Positions 48,201 through 54,525 of a DNA stretch of 64,000 bases are shown here, one piece after another. The position numbers and the translations under genes were made by a program. The notes under the pieces were generated by a model. That model saw nothing but the letters and a program-made list of their open reading frames with translations, made no database searches and had not been told where the DNA came from. The stretch covers positions 28,315 to 92,314 of the forward strand of contig NZ_JBAHUQ010000029.1 in the NCBI RefSeq assembly GCF_036689865.1. The letters run 5' to 3'. Numbering within the stretch: position 1 is the first letter of the stretch; each line of letters starts with the position of its first letter. The DNA is from Magnetococcus sp. PR-3 (GTDB lineage Bacteria; Pseudomonadota; Magnetococcia; Magnetococcales; Magnetococcaceae).

Positions 48201-49414
48201 ACAACATTGTGCAGAGTGCAGGTACCATTAGTGGTACAACCATTACGGTTAATGCGGGCACCGGGTTAACGCAAAATGGGGGGAGTGTTACGGGTACGAC
48301 AGTCTCCTTAACCGGTGGTAGTGGTGGAATAACCCAGAGTAGCGGTACCATTACCGCCACGACCTTGGGGTTGACCGCAGGTAGCAGTGGTATTTCACAA
48401 ACCGGTGGTAGTGTCACATCAACAGGGTTGCTGATCACAACGGGGGGCAATGTCTCCATGAAGCAGACCGGTAACGATGTGGACACGCTGGCAGCATCCT
48501 CCACCAGCGGTACACTCTATTTCCGGGATACCGATGATGTCACAGTGGGTACGGTTTCAGGTACTTCAGGTTTAAATGCCACAGATCTGATCTGGCTAAG
48601 GGCAGGGGGTAACCTAACCATTAGCTCAGGGCATGAAGTGTTAAGCTCTGGGTCAGGGTCTTATGCTGTGGTGTTGGTCTCTGGGGCTGCGTTTACCAAC
48701 AGTGACGATAGTGATGGGATCCAAACCGCCAATTCGCGTTGGATGGTATACGACCTTAACCCCAGCTTTGAAGATCGCTTTAATGGCCTTACCTATTCCA
48801 ACCTTCGCTTGGAAACACTCTATGATAACTATACAGAGAACCAAGTGCTTGAAACGGGCAATGTCTATTTAACCAATACAGCTGCGTTTAATACCGAAGG
48901 CTATACACCGCCGTTAGTGGGTAGTGAGCCCCCGCCAAATGTAAACTCAGTGGGTACATTGCCAACTTTGGGGGGGGGGACAGGTACAGAAACCAATGAA
49001 ATGACCCCAGATAGTGCGTATGATACGGATGTTGCACCTCAGGAGCCCTTTGGTTTAGCGACCGATGAGCCTGGTGGTGATGCTCCAAATACCGGTGGTA
49101 CGGTTACCGCGGCAGCTCCTGCGGCGACCCCTTCGGTTGTACCTCTAGATGTTGAGCTGCCTGCAGGTCGCCGGTTTGATATCGACCTAGAGGACTATGT
49201 GGGTGAAAATGGTGTTGTTGACGAAATTGATGTAGAGGGTGGTGCGTTGCCAGAGTGGTTAACCTATGATGCCGAAACCGCCACAATGTCTGGTACAGCC
49301 CCCATGGATATGGCAGAACCTTTGACCATTAGTCTTAAAGTTAAAGGACCTGGTGGGGTGGATCGTGGTGTGGTTACCATGACCATTAATCCTGGGGATC
49401 CCATAGGCCAATAG
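39254..49414 (+). CDS. Giant TpsA-type exoprotein (filamentous haemagglutinin-like)
   Basis: 3386 residues. Long signal peptide (L-L-A-T-T-A-W-L-L-A-L, cleavage near A-W-A), then a TPS domain (about 40-270) with the N-P-S-G-I motif at 123-127, a variant of N-P-N-G-I, that TpsB partners need. A ~28-residue Gly-Gly repeat region follows (40245-41340), a W-L-F-D-P-Y-N-L-I-V region typical of large haemagglutinin-like adhesins (about 715-800), then long beta-helix repeats (43690-48560). A Pro/Gly-rich linker and a single cadherin-like/putative-Ig domain (about 49145-49395) end the protein. No cysteine was noticed. An alternative start at 39263 has a slightly better ribosome-site spacing (A-G-G-G at 39250). 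Probably a secreted filament or adhesin; ligand unknown. Confidence 0.93.
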   Translation: MRTMDRADTPQNKPPHSLLATTAWLLALSPAMAWADPAATALPSEATISHGSATTVINGSTMTVNQASQLLINNRLNYNIGSAASVLYKQPNISSIAVERMLGGTASQIFGSLQATGKVFLINPSGIVFGKGHSVNVGGIAASTANISDQNLISGNYAFSNPSNASIVQQSGQINASEGGLVSFIARNIDAQGTIETPKGDVVFAAGQAVNLNLTDSGLVSVAVDGEVAQAQIDQSGAIVADGGRVWMTARGAAGALKSAINMKGLVQANTINTQTGEIKIDSGSGDIHVNGTLQASGIKSSFLDSKGGQVSLTGANVELNQGTVDVRGSTFSSGGKLSISANELRLIDSTVLASGGSFQGHGGHVDVQADRMGMVNSKIDVSGGSFQGRGGKVVLNLKGLGLLASSTIDADGGAHQGSGGQVSLTANSALVSGVSIKAQGGSHQGSGGNITISAADTFLSQSRLYTKGGSFNGEGGQISVSGHDNLNISHSTLSSQGGGKGGQVELQGQNIALLKSTVDASAGNGQILSYQSLQAGEYGEQGGDIRVTAEQSLAVESSTLNVQGGGAAGSGGTLTLTGGDVSLNEAQLVAAGGSKHGDGGKTIITGDDVSIKASKVDVSGGSGRGKGGELYIGGGWQGKDPAIKEADSVIVSDDTQLLAEGGDEGEGGTLVLWSGGLTKVTDSTLSVESAGQGGKAETSGHYLQMDGSNTLKAGVGGQWLFDPYNLIVSSTQTDTNVTDDGSGGYTANASGAYVQSTSIETLLNAGTSVTLSTNGGGSEAGNITINADIAKTSGDDATLTFAADNNVTLSSGYAISSTTGKLNVTFGSVSLTSGTATLEGSISTNGGDVVFYKASELAYATPITTSYIASNTNASGAITFHKDVSLKASGYSVTLATSGYLNGAVYEGAGGAIDFKGAVTSGAPSGTIIPQALTLQTSGTTAGSVTFRDDLGTAAAPLGVLTFTGPSKVSFATDSADSSEGDLIYLKGTSGTMITASNTTGSNTRLEFDSTNFYITIVGGTIGGTTGTASYTQDSFDLGVADDNDGTARNLYITAHRSIAISNYSIDGTTNASSTKLNIYMDTYDTSLDSTIKGGSIRLDTATITTNGGTIDLGDTGRTGTASNFATGDPDDTSGTYGVEITNSTITTSGGNITVSGLAPTDGTGGAGVWIYNGSTLSAGDGNIAINGSVTAASTSDNKDGVIIGEGSNNRVTLSTTSTGSITITGDVSSVTAATSGNRYGGVVVSQNALIQTVGGDIAITGTGGSAYNDDDSYIGDENYGIYMETNGTSIISETGNITLKGKSGGKDGSYGIETAGYLMYIGQSQEAGNTSTYSGIVTLISDDMLFTNDSTSRLQIETTGEVRINPYSTATNIELGTTTGHTSLYLKSTYFSGSYNVFDEGTTDITIGKQDASSTALTGTLTVASATTVRDSLNLVMTGTGGNVVMTGALTVAGSSENRVLAINTQNGATGAGTVTVDKLHLLGSGAYTLTGSNAINTMSADFTGGELYLVNSQALDVGTVASTSYGTTTTDNGITQDNQNATIKLSSGNLTISQNVNVGTGIVGLIAESGTIADSGTAVITADQLGLNTSGSVTLDNGHVVVNIGGTVGTTSSGADLTYVSTTGINFDKITDGQSNVYTGLTVDDASYLTATSGTIVQDETNSALYSATSTSMTATGNIDLGLSTNAVGSMGATTTGGYIWLQNSKALTVTTVGSETGLTATTGVTLHTSNGDITIAQNITSNGDVVSLDSDSGAVNETGTAIVTADKLMVQATSNSTMANSNVVDEFAANVSADLTYNASAAIIFDTVSDTESVTLEGVTVTGSAFITAEAGSITQTANMEAVVGSLYLKTTGGGITLTDATNDITTLAVETATSGSAVEIVDADGVEIGTVTVSSVSKTGVTTTNGNFTLTATEDTGDGGHISLTQLVSLGTGTGILITNDGAVTDTGSGQVTLQSLYIKAADSSALDNTANDVDNLAAILTGTSSSFTFADIDDLTITTVNSQAGITTVQGDVQITASADDSSTAGNLTIDANTTITTNNSGTKANITLKSLLGSVVENATSSLVGSGLQVYAKSNTNLNIGSHDIDTLAVNMTDTSAQFTYTQAQNLSIGTVNGVSGITTNGGNVNVVLSTGSLTLDQSVTTGYSSGDASGAVVFLDTTGSGSITESSGVTITSYQLIARANTGITLYQSNQTNQLAAYVSNGTLTYKDTDSVTVTSISVSEWNSGTSSFDSNSYSGLDTSAANKEQHVEVSSGTLTLAQNVSAGTGTVSMDVGGAITQTGGAVTAGKLRMRANGTIKVAQSSNDVDDLSALITGSTGTVYFVDTDDVNITSITGTLGSNNVTTAGIDSSGSDGEAYIKSGGAMTMDQALTTGAGIMTLDAGGSITQNSGSTVTASSLQVKASGNVSLLEANDVDTLSASALGTFSFEDSDDLALGSVTSTLLASTTAGVDTSASNSDIYIKNTTSTLSMSQNVSAGTGRATFQSASTITQSANAVTAGSLQMIAGATITMVQSGNDVDNLAVSISGTGTLAYVDSDNLAIEDVNRTIDGATLDTDGITTASGEILIKNTSGTLTLGDNVSGSGQIVSLDSGGAITQSDGVVTATSLRIRAGGAATLSRSNVISTLAAESSSGSFTFNNSTAFTVGTITGTLRNADSSNVVTTTGLSTTNSDATLSSEAGIITLSQAVTAGSGTISVTGDDGIQSTVAISGATIGLTATSGDIVHSTGAITGTTALTLAAASDITLTSSTVTAPTMSMTTTTGDITLTSSPLTATTSLTMSAGSDISMTSSDATAGLISMTATSNHITLSDSDLTASTSTFGMTAGEDISLSSDSNLGAATTLTMTAGSDVILTGSSDLTAATLNMTATSDNISITSSDITVTTMDMTATAGSITQDTGTLSGTTLSLTATAGAITQTTGTMTATNALSLTAGTDITQTDGTMTGTTSLSMTAASDITQTDGTISGGTLSLTATSDNIVQSAGTISGTTITVNAGTGLTQNGGSVTGTTVSLTGGSGGITQSSGTITATTLGLTAGSSGISQTGGSVTSTGLLITTGGNVSMKQTGNDVDTLAASSTSGTLYFRDTDDVTVGTVSGTSGLNATDLIWLRAGGNLTISSGHEVLSSGSGSYAVVLVSGAAFTNSDDSDGIQTANSRWMVYDLNPSFEDRFNGLTYSNLRLETLYDNYTENQVLETGNVYLTNTAAFNTEGYTPPLVGSEPPPNVNSVGTLPTLGGGTGTETNEMTPDSAYDTDVAPQEPFGLATDEPGGDAPNTGGTVTAAAPAATPSVVPLDVELPAGRRFDIDLEDYVGENGVVDEIDVEGGALPEWLTYDAETATMSGTAPMDMAEPLTISLKVKGPGGVDRGVVTMTINPGDPIGQ
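40245..41340 (+). repeat. About ten 28-29-residue repeats in the TpsA protein
   Basis: Units of 28-29 residues read G-G-S-x-x-G-x-G-G-x-V-x-(V/I)-x-A ... L-x-x-S-x-(V/I)-D-(A/V)-x. Clear boundaries occur at G-G-S-F-Q-G-H-G-G, G-G-S-F-Q-G-R-G-G, G-G-A-H-Q-G-S-G-G, G-G-S-H-Q-G-S-G-G and G-G-S-F-N-G-E-G-G. They fit coils of a right-handed beta-helix with Gly-rich turns. Confidence 0.75.
43690..48560 (+). repeat. Long beta-helix repeats in the TpsA protein
   Basis: From about 43690 to 47400 a unit of very roughly 120-150 residues recurs with the landmarks N-D-V-D-x-L-A, F-x-D-x-D-x-L/V-x-I-x-(T/S)-V, G-I-x-T, L-T-L-x-Q-x-V-x-(A/T)-G, G-x-I-T-Q and V-T-A-x-x-L. From about 47440 to 48420 this condenses into short units such as T-M-T-G-T-T-S-L-S-M-T-A and D-I-T-Q-T-D-G-T. 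A last full landmark (N-D-V-D-T-L-A) lies at 48473. DNA similarity between neighbouring short units is high, so copy-number change is plausible. Confidence 0.75.
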
Positions 49415-49439
49415 TCGGATAGAATATGAATGAGTAGGG

Positions 49440-49468
49440 GTGGGGACGGCCAAATGGTTCGTCCCCAC
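49440..49468 (+). terminator. 9-bp hairpin after the TpsA gene, possible terminator
   Basis: Arms 49440-49448 (G-T-G-G-G-G-A-C-G) and 49460-49468 (C-G-T-C-C-C-C-A-C) pair perfectly; the 11-nt loop has further G-C pairs. It is GC-rich and lies 26 nt after the TpsA stop, but no U-tract follows. It may be a Rho-assisted or partial terminator, or a 3' stabiliser. The next gene starts 23 nt later. Confidence 0.45.
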
Positions 49469-49491
49469 ATCCGTTTAAGAGGGTAATGCAT

Positions 49492-50166
49492 ATGTTTTTG
49501 ATGAAATCTGTGGTGGGTATGATCTGTGCCGTATTGCTTTGGGTTCCATTTGCTGAGGCCAAAGATGCCCCAAAACCTAAAAAGCGTTTACCTGCCTTTG
49601 AGGTTGAAGGATATAAAGGTGCCAAGTTTGGTATGGCCGAAAAGCAGTTATTGGCAGCTTTAAAGAAAAACTTCCCAAAGCCCTATAAAAAGATAGGGAA
49701 AACAGAGCATAAGCATAATCAACAGAAAGTCTTCTCTCTACAGGTTAATAACCTTATCGAGGGGGCAGGGCCCGCTGTTGTGACCTATTTTATGGGGTAC
49801 CGGTCCAAGCGTTTGGTACATGTTAATGTAACGTGGGGTAATTTGGTTAACCCCAGCAGTAAAGCCAGCTTTGATGATTTAAAAGTTGCGGCAGATCATT
49901 TGGCCAACTATTTCCAAAGCTACCGGTTTAAGCCAGACTCGTTAATTGTGGGTAAGATGCAGAGTCAGCAGGATATTCTCTATTTCCGAGGACGGGACCA
50001 AAAAAACCGTGAAGTCCGCTTACAGTTAAGTGTGCGCGGTGTGGACACCGGAAAGAAAGATAAAGAGGGTAAGGTCATTATTGATCCACGTAGTTACCTG
50101 CAGCTTTCTTACATTGCAGACCCCATAAAGCCAGACATCTATCGCATTCAACCCGGTGCGTTTTAA
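49492..50166 (+). CDS. Secreted protein of unknown function
   Basis: 224 residues. Three in-frame ATGs (49486, 49492, 49501) are possible. The A-A-G-A-G-G-G at 49477-49483 is 8 nt from the second and only 2 nt from the first, so 49492 is preferred. A signal peptide is clear (hydrophobic V-V-G-M-I-C-A-V-L-L-W-V-P-F, cleavage near A-E-A). The mature protein is lysine-rich, begins K-D-A-P-K-P-K-K-R and has F-G-M-A-E-K-Q-L-L-A-A-L, a pattern seen in periplasmic proteins that open with a short helix. I do not recognise a family. It is 2 nt from the Nudix-like gene and may belong to that run or be an accessory of the TPS pair. Confidence 0.75.
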   Translation: MFLMKSVVGMICAVLLWVPFAEAKDAPKPKKRLPAFEVEGYKGAKFGMAEKQLLAALKKNFPKPYKKIGKTEHKHNQQKVFSLQVNNLIEGAGPAVVTYFMGYRSKRLVHVNVTWGNLVNPSSKASFDDLKVAADHLANYFQSYRFKPDSLIVGKMQSQQDILYFRGRDQKNREVRLQLSVRGVDTGKKDKEGKVIIDPRSYLQLSYIADPIKPDIYRIQPGAF

Positions 50167-50168
50167 TT

Positions 50169-50852
50169 ATGGCGGGTGAAGAGTGGCTTCATGCCACCAA
50201 TGCACAGGGGCAGTGGGTAAAAACAGGGCCCCGTTCTGCGTTAATGGAGGAGATCCGTCACCATGCGCGTAAGTGTGGTGATGCCCCATTAGCGTTACCT
50301 GTTGTACATATTATTCTAATGACCTCCACTGGTCAGGTACGTTTGGTCCAGCGCGGAGATAAGCCTGAGAACCCCTATATGTGGGATAAAGCCGTTGGTG
50401 GACATGTGGTTACAGAAGATCCGACTCTGCCCCACGCAGCATTTGAGGAAAATGTCTATAAAGAGATGGGAGAAGAGATCGGTCTAACCAATATTGAGAT
50501 CGCCCCATCTCCATTTGACTATATACATCGGTTGCACTCAGGCACATTAGATCTTCAGGAACATGCCCTTATACGCATGATTGACTATGACCCCTGGCAA
50601 GGGGTTTTTGTTCAGGTAAAGGATGGTAAGCCGTGGGTTAAGCGGCTGAATGTGGTGGTTTATGCTGGGGTTTATGATGGCCCTCTGACCTTTGTTGATG
50701 GGGAAGCGATCAACAGTCGGTCGATGGATCTTAATCTACTCCATGCTCAGTTACAGCAGAGCCCCTGGCTGTATGCAGATGGGGTTCGTATTTTTATGCA
50801 GCGTTATCGGCCATTAATGATGGCTGGTCTTCAAGAACACTCTGTAGGTTAA
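50169..50852 (+). CDS. Nudix-like hydrolase with irregular Nudix box
   Basis: 227 residues, ATG at 50169, 2 nt after the preceding stop and without a clear Shine-Dalgarno, so probably translationally coupled. The fold is recognisable as Nudix: strand V-V-H-I-I-L-M-T, then M-W-D-K-A-V-G-G-H-V (71-80), then A-A-F-E-E-N-V-Y-K-E-M-G-E-E-I-G-L (90-106). Lys replaces the usual Arg of R-E-u-x-E-E, and about five extra residues separate A-A from K-E. The layout resembles IPP-isomerase-like Nudix proteins. Nudix enzymes cleave nucleoside diphosphates linked to other groups; substrate cannot be predicted, and activity is uncertain because of the irregular box. Confidence 0.8.
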   Translation: MAGEEWLHATNAQGQWVKTGPRSALMEEIRHHARKCGDAPLALPVVHIILMTSTGQVRLVQRGDKPENPYMWDKAVGGHVVTEDPTLPHAAFEENVYKEMGEEIGLTNIEIAPSPFDYIHRLHSGTLDLQEHALIRMIDYDPWQGVFVQVKDGKPWVKRLNVVVYAGVYDGPLTFVDGEAINSRSMDLNLLHAQLQQSPWLYADGVRIFMQRYRPLMMAGLQEHSVG

Positions 50853-50857
50853 CGGTT

Positions 50858-52663
50858 ATGAATGTGCCAAATTCGATTCAAAAGTGGAATTTAGATAATC
50901 TTTATCACGGCTTAGATGATCCGCAACTGGAATTAGATCTTGCAGAAGTAGAGGCCCGTTATAAGGATTTTTTCACCCGCTTTAGAGGGCACCTTGGCCA
51001 AGAGCTTGGGGATGCGTTAAGAGCCAATGAGACGATTAGTGAGCTCACGGGTAAGCTCTATCTCTATCTTCAATTATGCTTTTATGCTGACCTTAATAAT
51101 GAGGCTGTGAAAAAAAAGCTGTATGAAGCCAAAACACGACTAGATCGTGCGTTTGGTGAGTATGGGTCATTTTTTACCATTGAGATTGCACAGATGGATG
51201 ATGGTATTTTCCAAATTTTGCTTGAGGAAGAAACCTGTACATTTTTCCGACCCTGGCTTGAAGAGGTCAGACGTAACCGACCCTTTATGCTGAGTGAGGA
51301 GGTCGAAGGTGCGTTAACCAAACGCTCAACGTTTGGTTCAGATAGCTGGGCAGAGTTTTATGATGAAATTGAAGCAGACCTTCGCTTTACGTATCAAGAC
51401 CGTGCCCAAACGTTGACTGAAATGCTGCACACCCTGAATACCAGCCAGGATGGAGATCAGCGTGCGGAGGTACAGCGTTTGGTTAATGCTGGGTTGGATG
51501 GCGCATTTTCTAAGTTTTCTGCCCAAACCTTAAACATGGTTGTAGGTGAAAAGCGGGTTGAAGATCGTGAGCGTGGCTATGAACACCCCATGCAGTCGCG
51601 CAACCTGGGTAATAAAGTTCCCGATGCTGTGGTTGAAGCCCTACATGAAGCTGTGGCAAGCCGTGCCGCTCCTCTGGCCCAACGTTATTATCAGCTTAAA
51701 GCTAAAATGTTGGGGCAGGAAACGCTGCGTTGGAGTGATCGTAACGCGCCTTTACCTTTTTCAGCAGAGAGTAATATCCCCTATGAAGAGGGATTGGACC
51801 TTGTGGTTCAGGCCTATCGTAGTTTTAGCCCTGAAATGGCGAAGATGATTGAGGCGTTTGATCAGCAGGGTCGGTTTGATGTTGCCCCTAGAGAAGGCAA
51901 ACAAAGTGGTGCTTTTAACTACTCTGTGGTACTTCCTGGTGGTGAGCCTATTTCCTATATCCTGCTTAATCACCAAGGATCAACCCGTGATGTTATGACC
52001 CTGGCTCATGAAGCTGGTCATGGTATCCATGGCATCTTAGCTGGGCATGCTCAGGGGGCTCTCATGGCCAGCGCCCCTATGGCGTATGCTGAAACAGCCT
52101 CCATTTTTGGGGAGATGACTACCTTTAACTTTTTAAGAGAACGGCTCAGAGACCAAGGAGACAGTATTGGCCTGTTGGCACTACTGACTGAGAAGATTGA
52201 AGATATTCTTAACTCAGTGGTACGACAAATTGGGTTTTCTAACTTTGAGCGTCAAGTACATGGGGCCAATGGTCGTCTCTCTGCAAAAGATATGGATACG
52301 ATCTGGATGGAGACCGCTTCTGACCTCTATGGTCCAGAAGGCAGTGTCTTTACCTATGAAGACACCAATGCACTGTGGAGCTATGTCGGCCACTTCCATC
52401 GCCCCTTCTATGTCTATGCTTATGCTTTTGGCGAGTTGCTGACACAAAGTCTCTATGCCAGTCGTGCAAGAATTGGTGATAGCTTTGAGGCTCGTTATTT
52501 GGATCTGCTTCGGGCAGGCGGCACCAAAAATGTGGTCGAGCTGCTTGAACCTTTTGGGTTAGATCCAACAGGTGCGGCATTTTGGAACGATGGGATCGCC
52601 ATTAGTCTGGGTCAGTTCATTGATGAAGCTGAAAATGTTGCCAAACAGGCTGGTGTGTTGTGA
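50858..52663 (+). CDS. pepF: Oligoendopeptidase F (M3 family)
   Basis: 601 residues, the normal length for this family. The zinc site is H384-E385-A-G-H388 followed by G-I-H-G, with the third ligand E412 in A-Y-A-E-T-A-S-I-F-G-E. C-terminal landmarks (S-V-F-T-Y-E-D-T-N-A-L-W, F-Y-V-Y-A-Y-A-F-G) are also typical. No signal peptide: a cytoplasmic enzyme that degrades oligopeptides. ATG at 50858 follows the Nudix-like stop by 5 nt; the stop overlaps the next gene's GTG start. Presence downstream of an exoprotein cluster may be chance, though peptide clearance after signal or leader cleavage would be a logical job (inference). Confidence 0.93.
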   Translation: MNVPNSIQKWNLDNLYHGLDDPQLELDLAEVEARYKDFFTRFRGHLGQELGDALRANETISELTGKLYLYLQLCFYADLNNEAVKKKLYEAKTRLDRAFGEYGSFFTIEIAQMDDGIFQILLEEETCTFFRPWLEEVRRNRPFMLSEEVEGALTKRSTFGSDSWAEFYDEIEADLRFTYQDRAQTLTEMLHTLNTSQDGDQRAEVQRLVNAGLDGAFSKFSAQTLNMVVGEKRVEDRERGYEHPMQSRNLGNKVPDAVVEALHEAVASRAAPLAQRYYQLKAKMLGQETLRWSDRNAPLPFSAESNIPYEEGLDLVVQAYRSFSPEMAKMIEAFDQQGRFDVAPREGKQSGAFNYSVVLPGGEPISYILLNHQGSTRDVMTLAHEAGHGIHGILAGHAQGALMASAPMAYAETASIFGEMTTFNFLRERLRDQGDSIGLLALLTEKIEDILNSVVRQIGFSNFERQVHGANGRLSAKDMDTIWMETASDLYGPEGSVFTYEDTNALWSYVGHFHRPFYVYAYAFGELLTQSLYASRARIGDSFEARYLDLLRAGGTKNVVELLEPFGLDPTGAAFWNDGIAISLGQFIDEAENVAKQAGVL

Positions 52664-53112
52664 GTACCACAAAACAAGACTCTGAAGCACCATTTTGGGA
52701 GACAAAATCATTGGTCGAGATGAACACCCAGGAGTGGGAGTCTCTCTGTGATCGATGTGGTTTGTGTTGCTTGGTTAAAGCTGAGGATGAAGAGAGAGGG
52801 GATATCTACCTGACCAGCCTGATCTGCCCTTTCTATGACCTTAGTTGCCAAGCATGTGGATGCTACGATCAACGTAAAATACAAAACCCTGAGTGCAGCA
52901 CCATTACCCCACTGACGGTACAACACTATGACTGGCTACCTGATCATTGTGCTTACCGTCTGTTAGCTTCAGGTAAACCACTGGCCTCTTGGCATCCCCT
53001 TAAAAGTGGAACGGTAGATACCGTTGTTAATGTGGTCAACTATTTTAAAGGGGTTAAAATACGTCATCTACAACCCCACTCTAACTTAGAAGATCATTTG
53101 ATCTTGGATTAA
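52660..53112 (+). CDS. YcgN/UPF0260 family cysteine-cluster protein
   Basis: 150 residues. The GTG start at 52660 overlaps the TGA of the previous gene by 4 nt (G-T-G-A), implying coupling. Matches the YcgN family: F-W-E-T-K-S-L near the start, C-D-R-C-G-L-C-C, later cysteines in C-P-F, C-Q-A-C-G-C-Y and C-S, then D-W-L-P-D-H-C-A-Y-R-L-L and W-H-P-L. The clustered cysteines suggest zinc or iron-sulfur binding; no biochemical role is established that I know. Cytoplasmic. It converges on the minus-strand chemoreceptor gene, with only 15 nt between stops and no hairpin seen there. Confidence 0.92.
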   Translation: MSTTKQDSEAPFWETKSLVEMNTQEWESLCDRCGLCCLVKAEDEERGDIYLTSLICPFYDLSCQACGCYDQRKIQNPECSTITPLTVQHYDWLPDHCAYRLLASGKPLASWHPLKSGTVDTVVNVVNYFKGVKIRHLQPHSNLEDHLILD

Positions 53113-53127
53113 CAGCTTTCTACCGAT

Positions 53128-54525
53128 TTATACACGATACCCTAAGCGTAACCCGCCCCAGTGCTTACCGTGGACATAAATAGGGGCTGATAGATCTTTC
53201 ATAAGCACAAAGTTGCCCCCTCCCATATCCCGCTTGTAGGTTTGCAATAAGAAGTTTTTGGTATTGCGACCTGCGGCTAATCCTGTGCGGTCATCAAAAA
53301 TTCGTCGATTTCTGCAGTTACCTGCATTCCAGTCTGGATCATCCGGGTTTTGCGGGTGCGAGAATTTATTGTTGTGGGTGGGTAAGAAGCCATTCTTATC
53401 AACGGCCGCACAAAAAGCGACCTTCTCATCAAAGTCGAGCATAGCTTCTTGTAGGGGGGGTAACTCACTGTCTGTAATCGCAACACAGGGCACCAAGTGT
53501 TGCTGAGGGTTGGTGTTGGGTATGGGTTGATAGTCTGTATCAAATAGTTCTTGTTGGGTTATTCGGCCATTGGCAATAGCGTTTTCAAATATTTTTCCGA
53601 TCTGGGCCGCCCGTTCCTGAATAACGGCAATAAAGCGGGTATCATCGGTTTCCACGCCAGACTCTTGGGTGAGGCGCATTAATTTTTCACCACTATCCAG
53701 CAGACCTTTAACTTGTCTGTCTGCATCACTAAGCAGTTCTGCAGATTGAGTGATGCCAGAGGTCGCCATACCCAGAGATTCGTTTAAACAGCTGCACTGT
53801 TGATTAATACCATCGGCCTCTCCAGTGATATGTTTGGACTGTTTATACACACCACCCATGACATCTTCTAAGGCTCCGATGGTCTCTTCTAAGTTTTCGG
53901 ATTGATCTTTCACAGCATGGGCTTGCTCAACACTTTTACTACCATTTTCTAGAAGTTTTTCAGCCGTTACAAAAAGGGCTTCCAGTGTTGTACCAATCTC
54001 TTGGGTTGAGCTGCTGGTTTGAGTGGCAAGAGATTTTACTTCATGAGCCACCACAGCAAAGCGAGCCCCTGCTTGTCCGGCTCTTGCGGCCTCAATGGCT
54101 GCATTAAGGGCCAGCACGTTAGTCATATCGGCGATGCTTTTAATGGAATCTGTGACTTTAGCGACGGTGCGGAGTGCTTTTTGGAAGGCGTCCAATAGGT
54201 CTTTGGTCTCATCAACGCGCCCAACCAGTTCATTGATAACACGCATAGCCTCGTTAAACTGCTTGCGAGAAGCATGGACCTGGTTTGATGCTGTATCGGC
54301 CGCTTCAGCCATAGAGGTGACGGTATCCATAATCCGATGATTGTTACCGGACAGTTCTTGCATACCGCGTTGGAAGTCGATAAGGCGGTCTGCTTGATCG
54401 GATACTTGAGTATTGACCCCATGGACACTTTGAGCAATATCCGCCAATTGAACACCAAGCCCACCAGCTTCGCGTGCAAAATTTTGGATCGTATTCTCTA
54501 AGTCTTGATGCTGCGGTTTCGACAT
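53128..54525 (-). CDS. Soluble methyl-accepting chemotaxis protein with C-terminal sensor domain
   Basis: 465 residues from the ATG at 54525 (G-G-G-A-G 7 nt upstream); an upstream GTG at 54552 would add nine residues but lacks such a site. There is no membrane segment. The long coiled coil has the conserved signalling tip, N-A-A-I-E-A-A-R-A-G-Q-A-G-A-R-F-A-V-V-A, that contacts CheA and CheW. The last ~130 residues form a sensor-like domain ending Y-K-R-D-M-G-G-G-N-F-V-L-M-K-D and H-W-G-G-L-R-L, which I know from C-terminal parts of other proteobacterial receptors. Sensor-after-signalling order is typical of cytoplasmic receptors; the ligand is unknown. Shows that the organism has chemotaxis. 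Confidence 0.93.
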   Translation of the reverse strand: MSKPQHQDLENTIQNFAREAGGLGVQLADIAQSVHGVNTQVSDQADRLIDFQRGMQELSGNNHRIMDTVTSMAEAADTASNQVHASRKQFNEAMRVINELVGRVDETKDLLDAFQKALRTVAKVTDSIKSIADMTNVLALNAAIEAARAGQAGARFAVVAHEVKSLATQTSSSTQEIGTTLEALFVTAEKLLENGSKSVEQAHAVKDQSENLEETIGALEDVMGGVYKQSKHITGEADGINQQCSCLNESLGMATSGITQSAELLSDADRQVKGLLDSGEKLMRLTQESGVETDDTRFIAVIQERAAQIGKIFENAIANGRITQQELFDTDYQPIPNTNPQQHLVPCVAITDSELPPLQEAMLDFDEKVAFCAAVDKNGFLPTHNNKFSHPQNPDDPDWNAGNCRNRRIFDDRTGLAAGRNTKNFLLQTYKRDMGGGNFVLMKDLSAPIYVHGKHWGGLRLGYRV

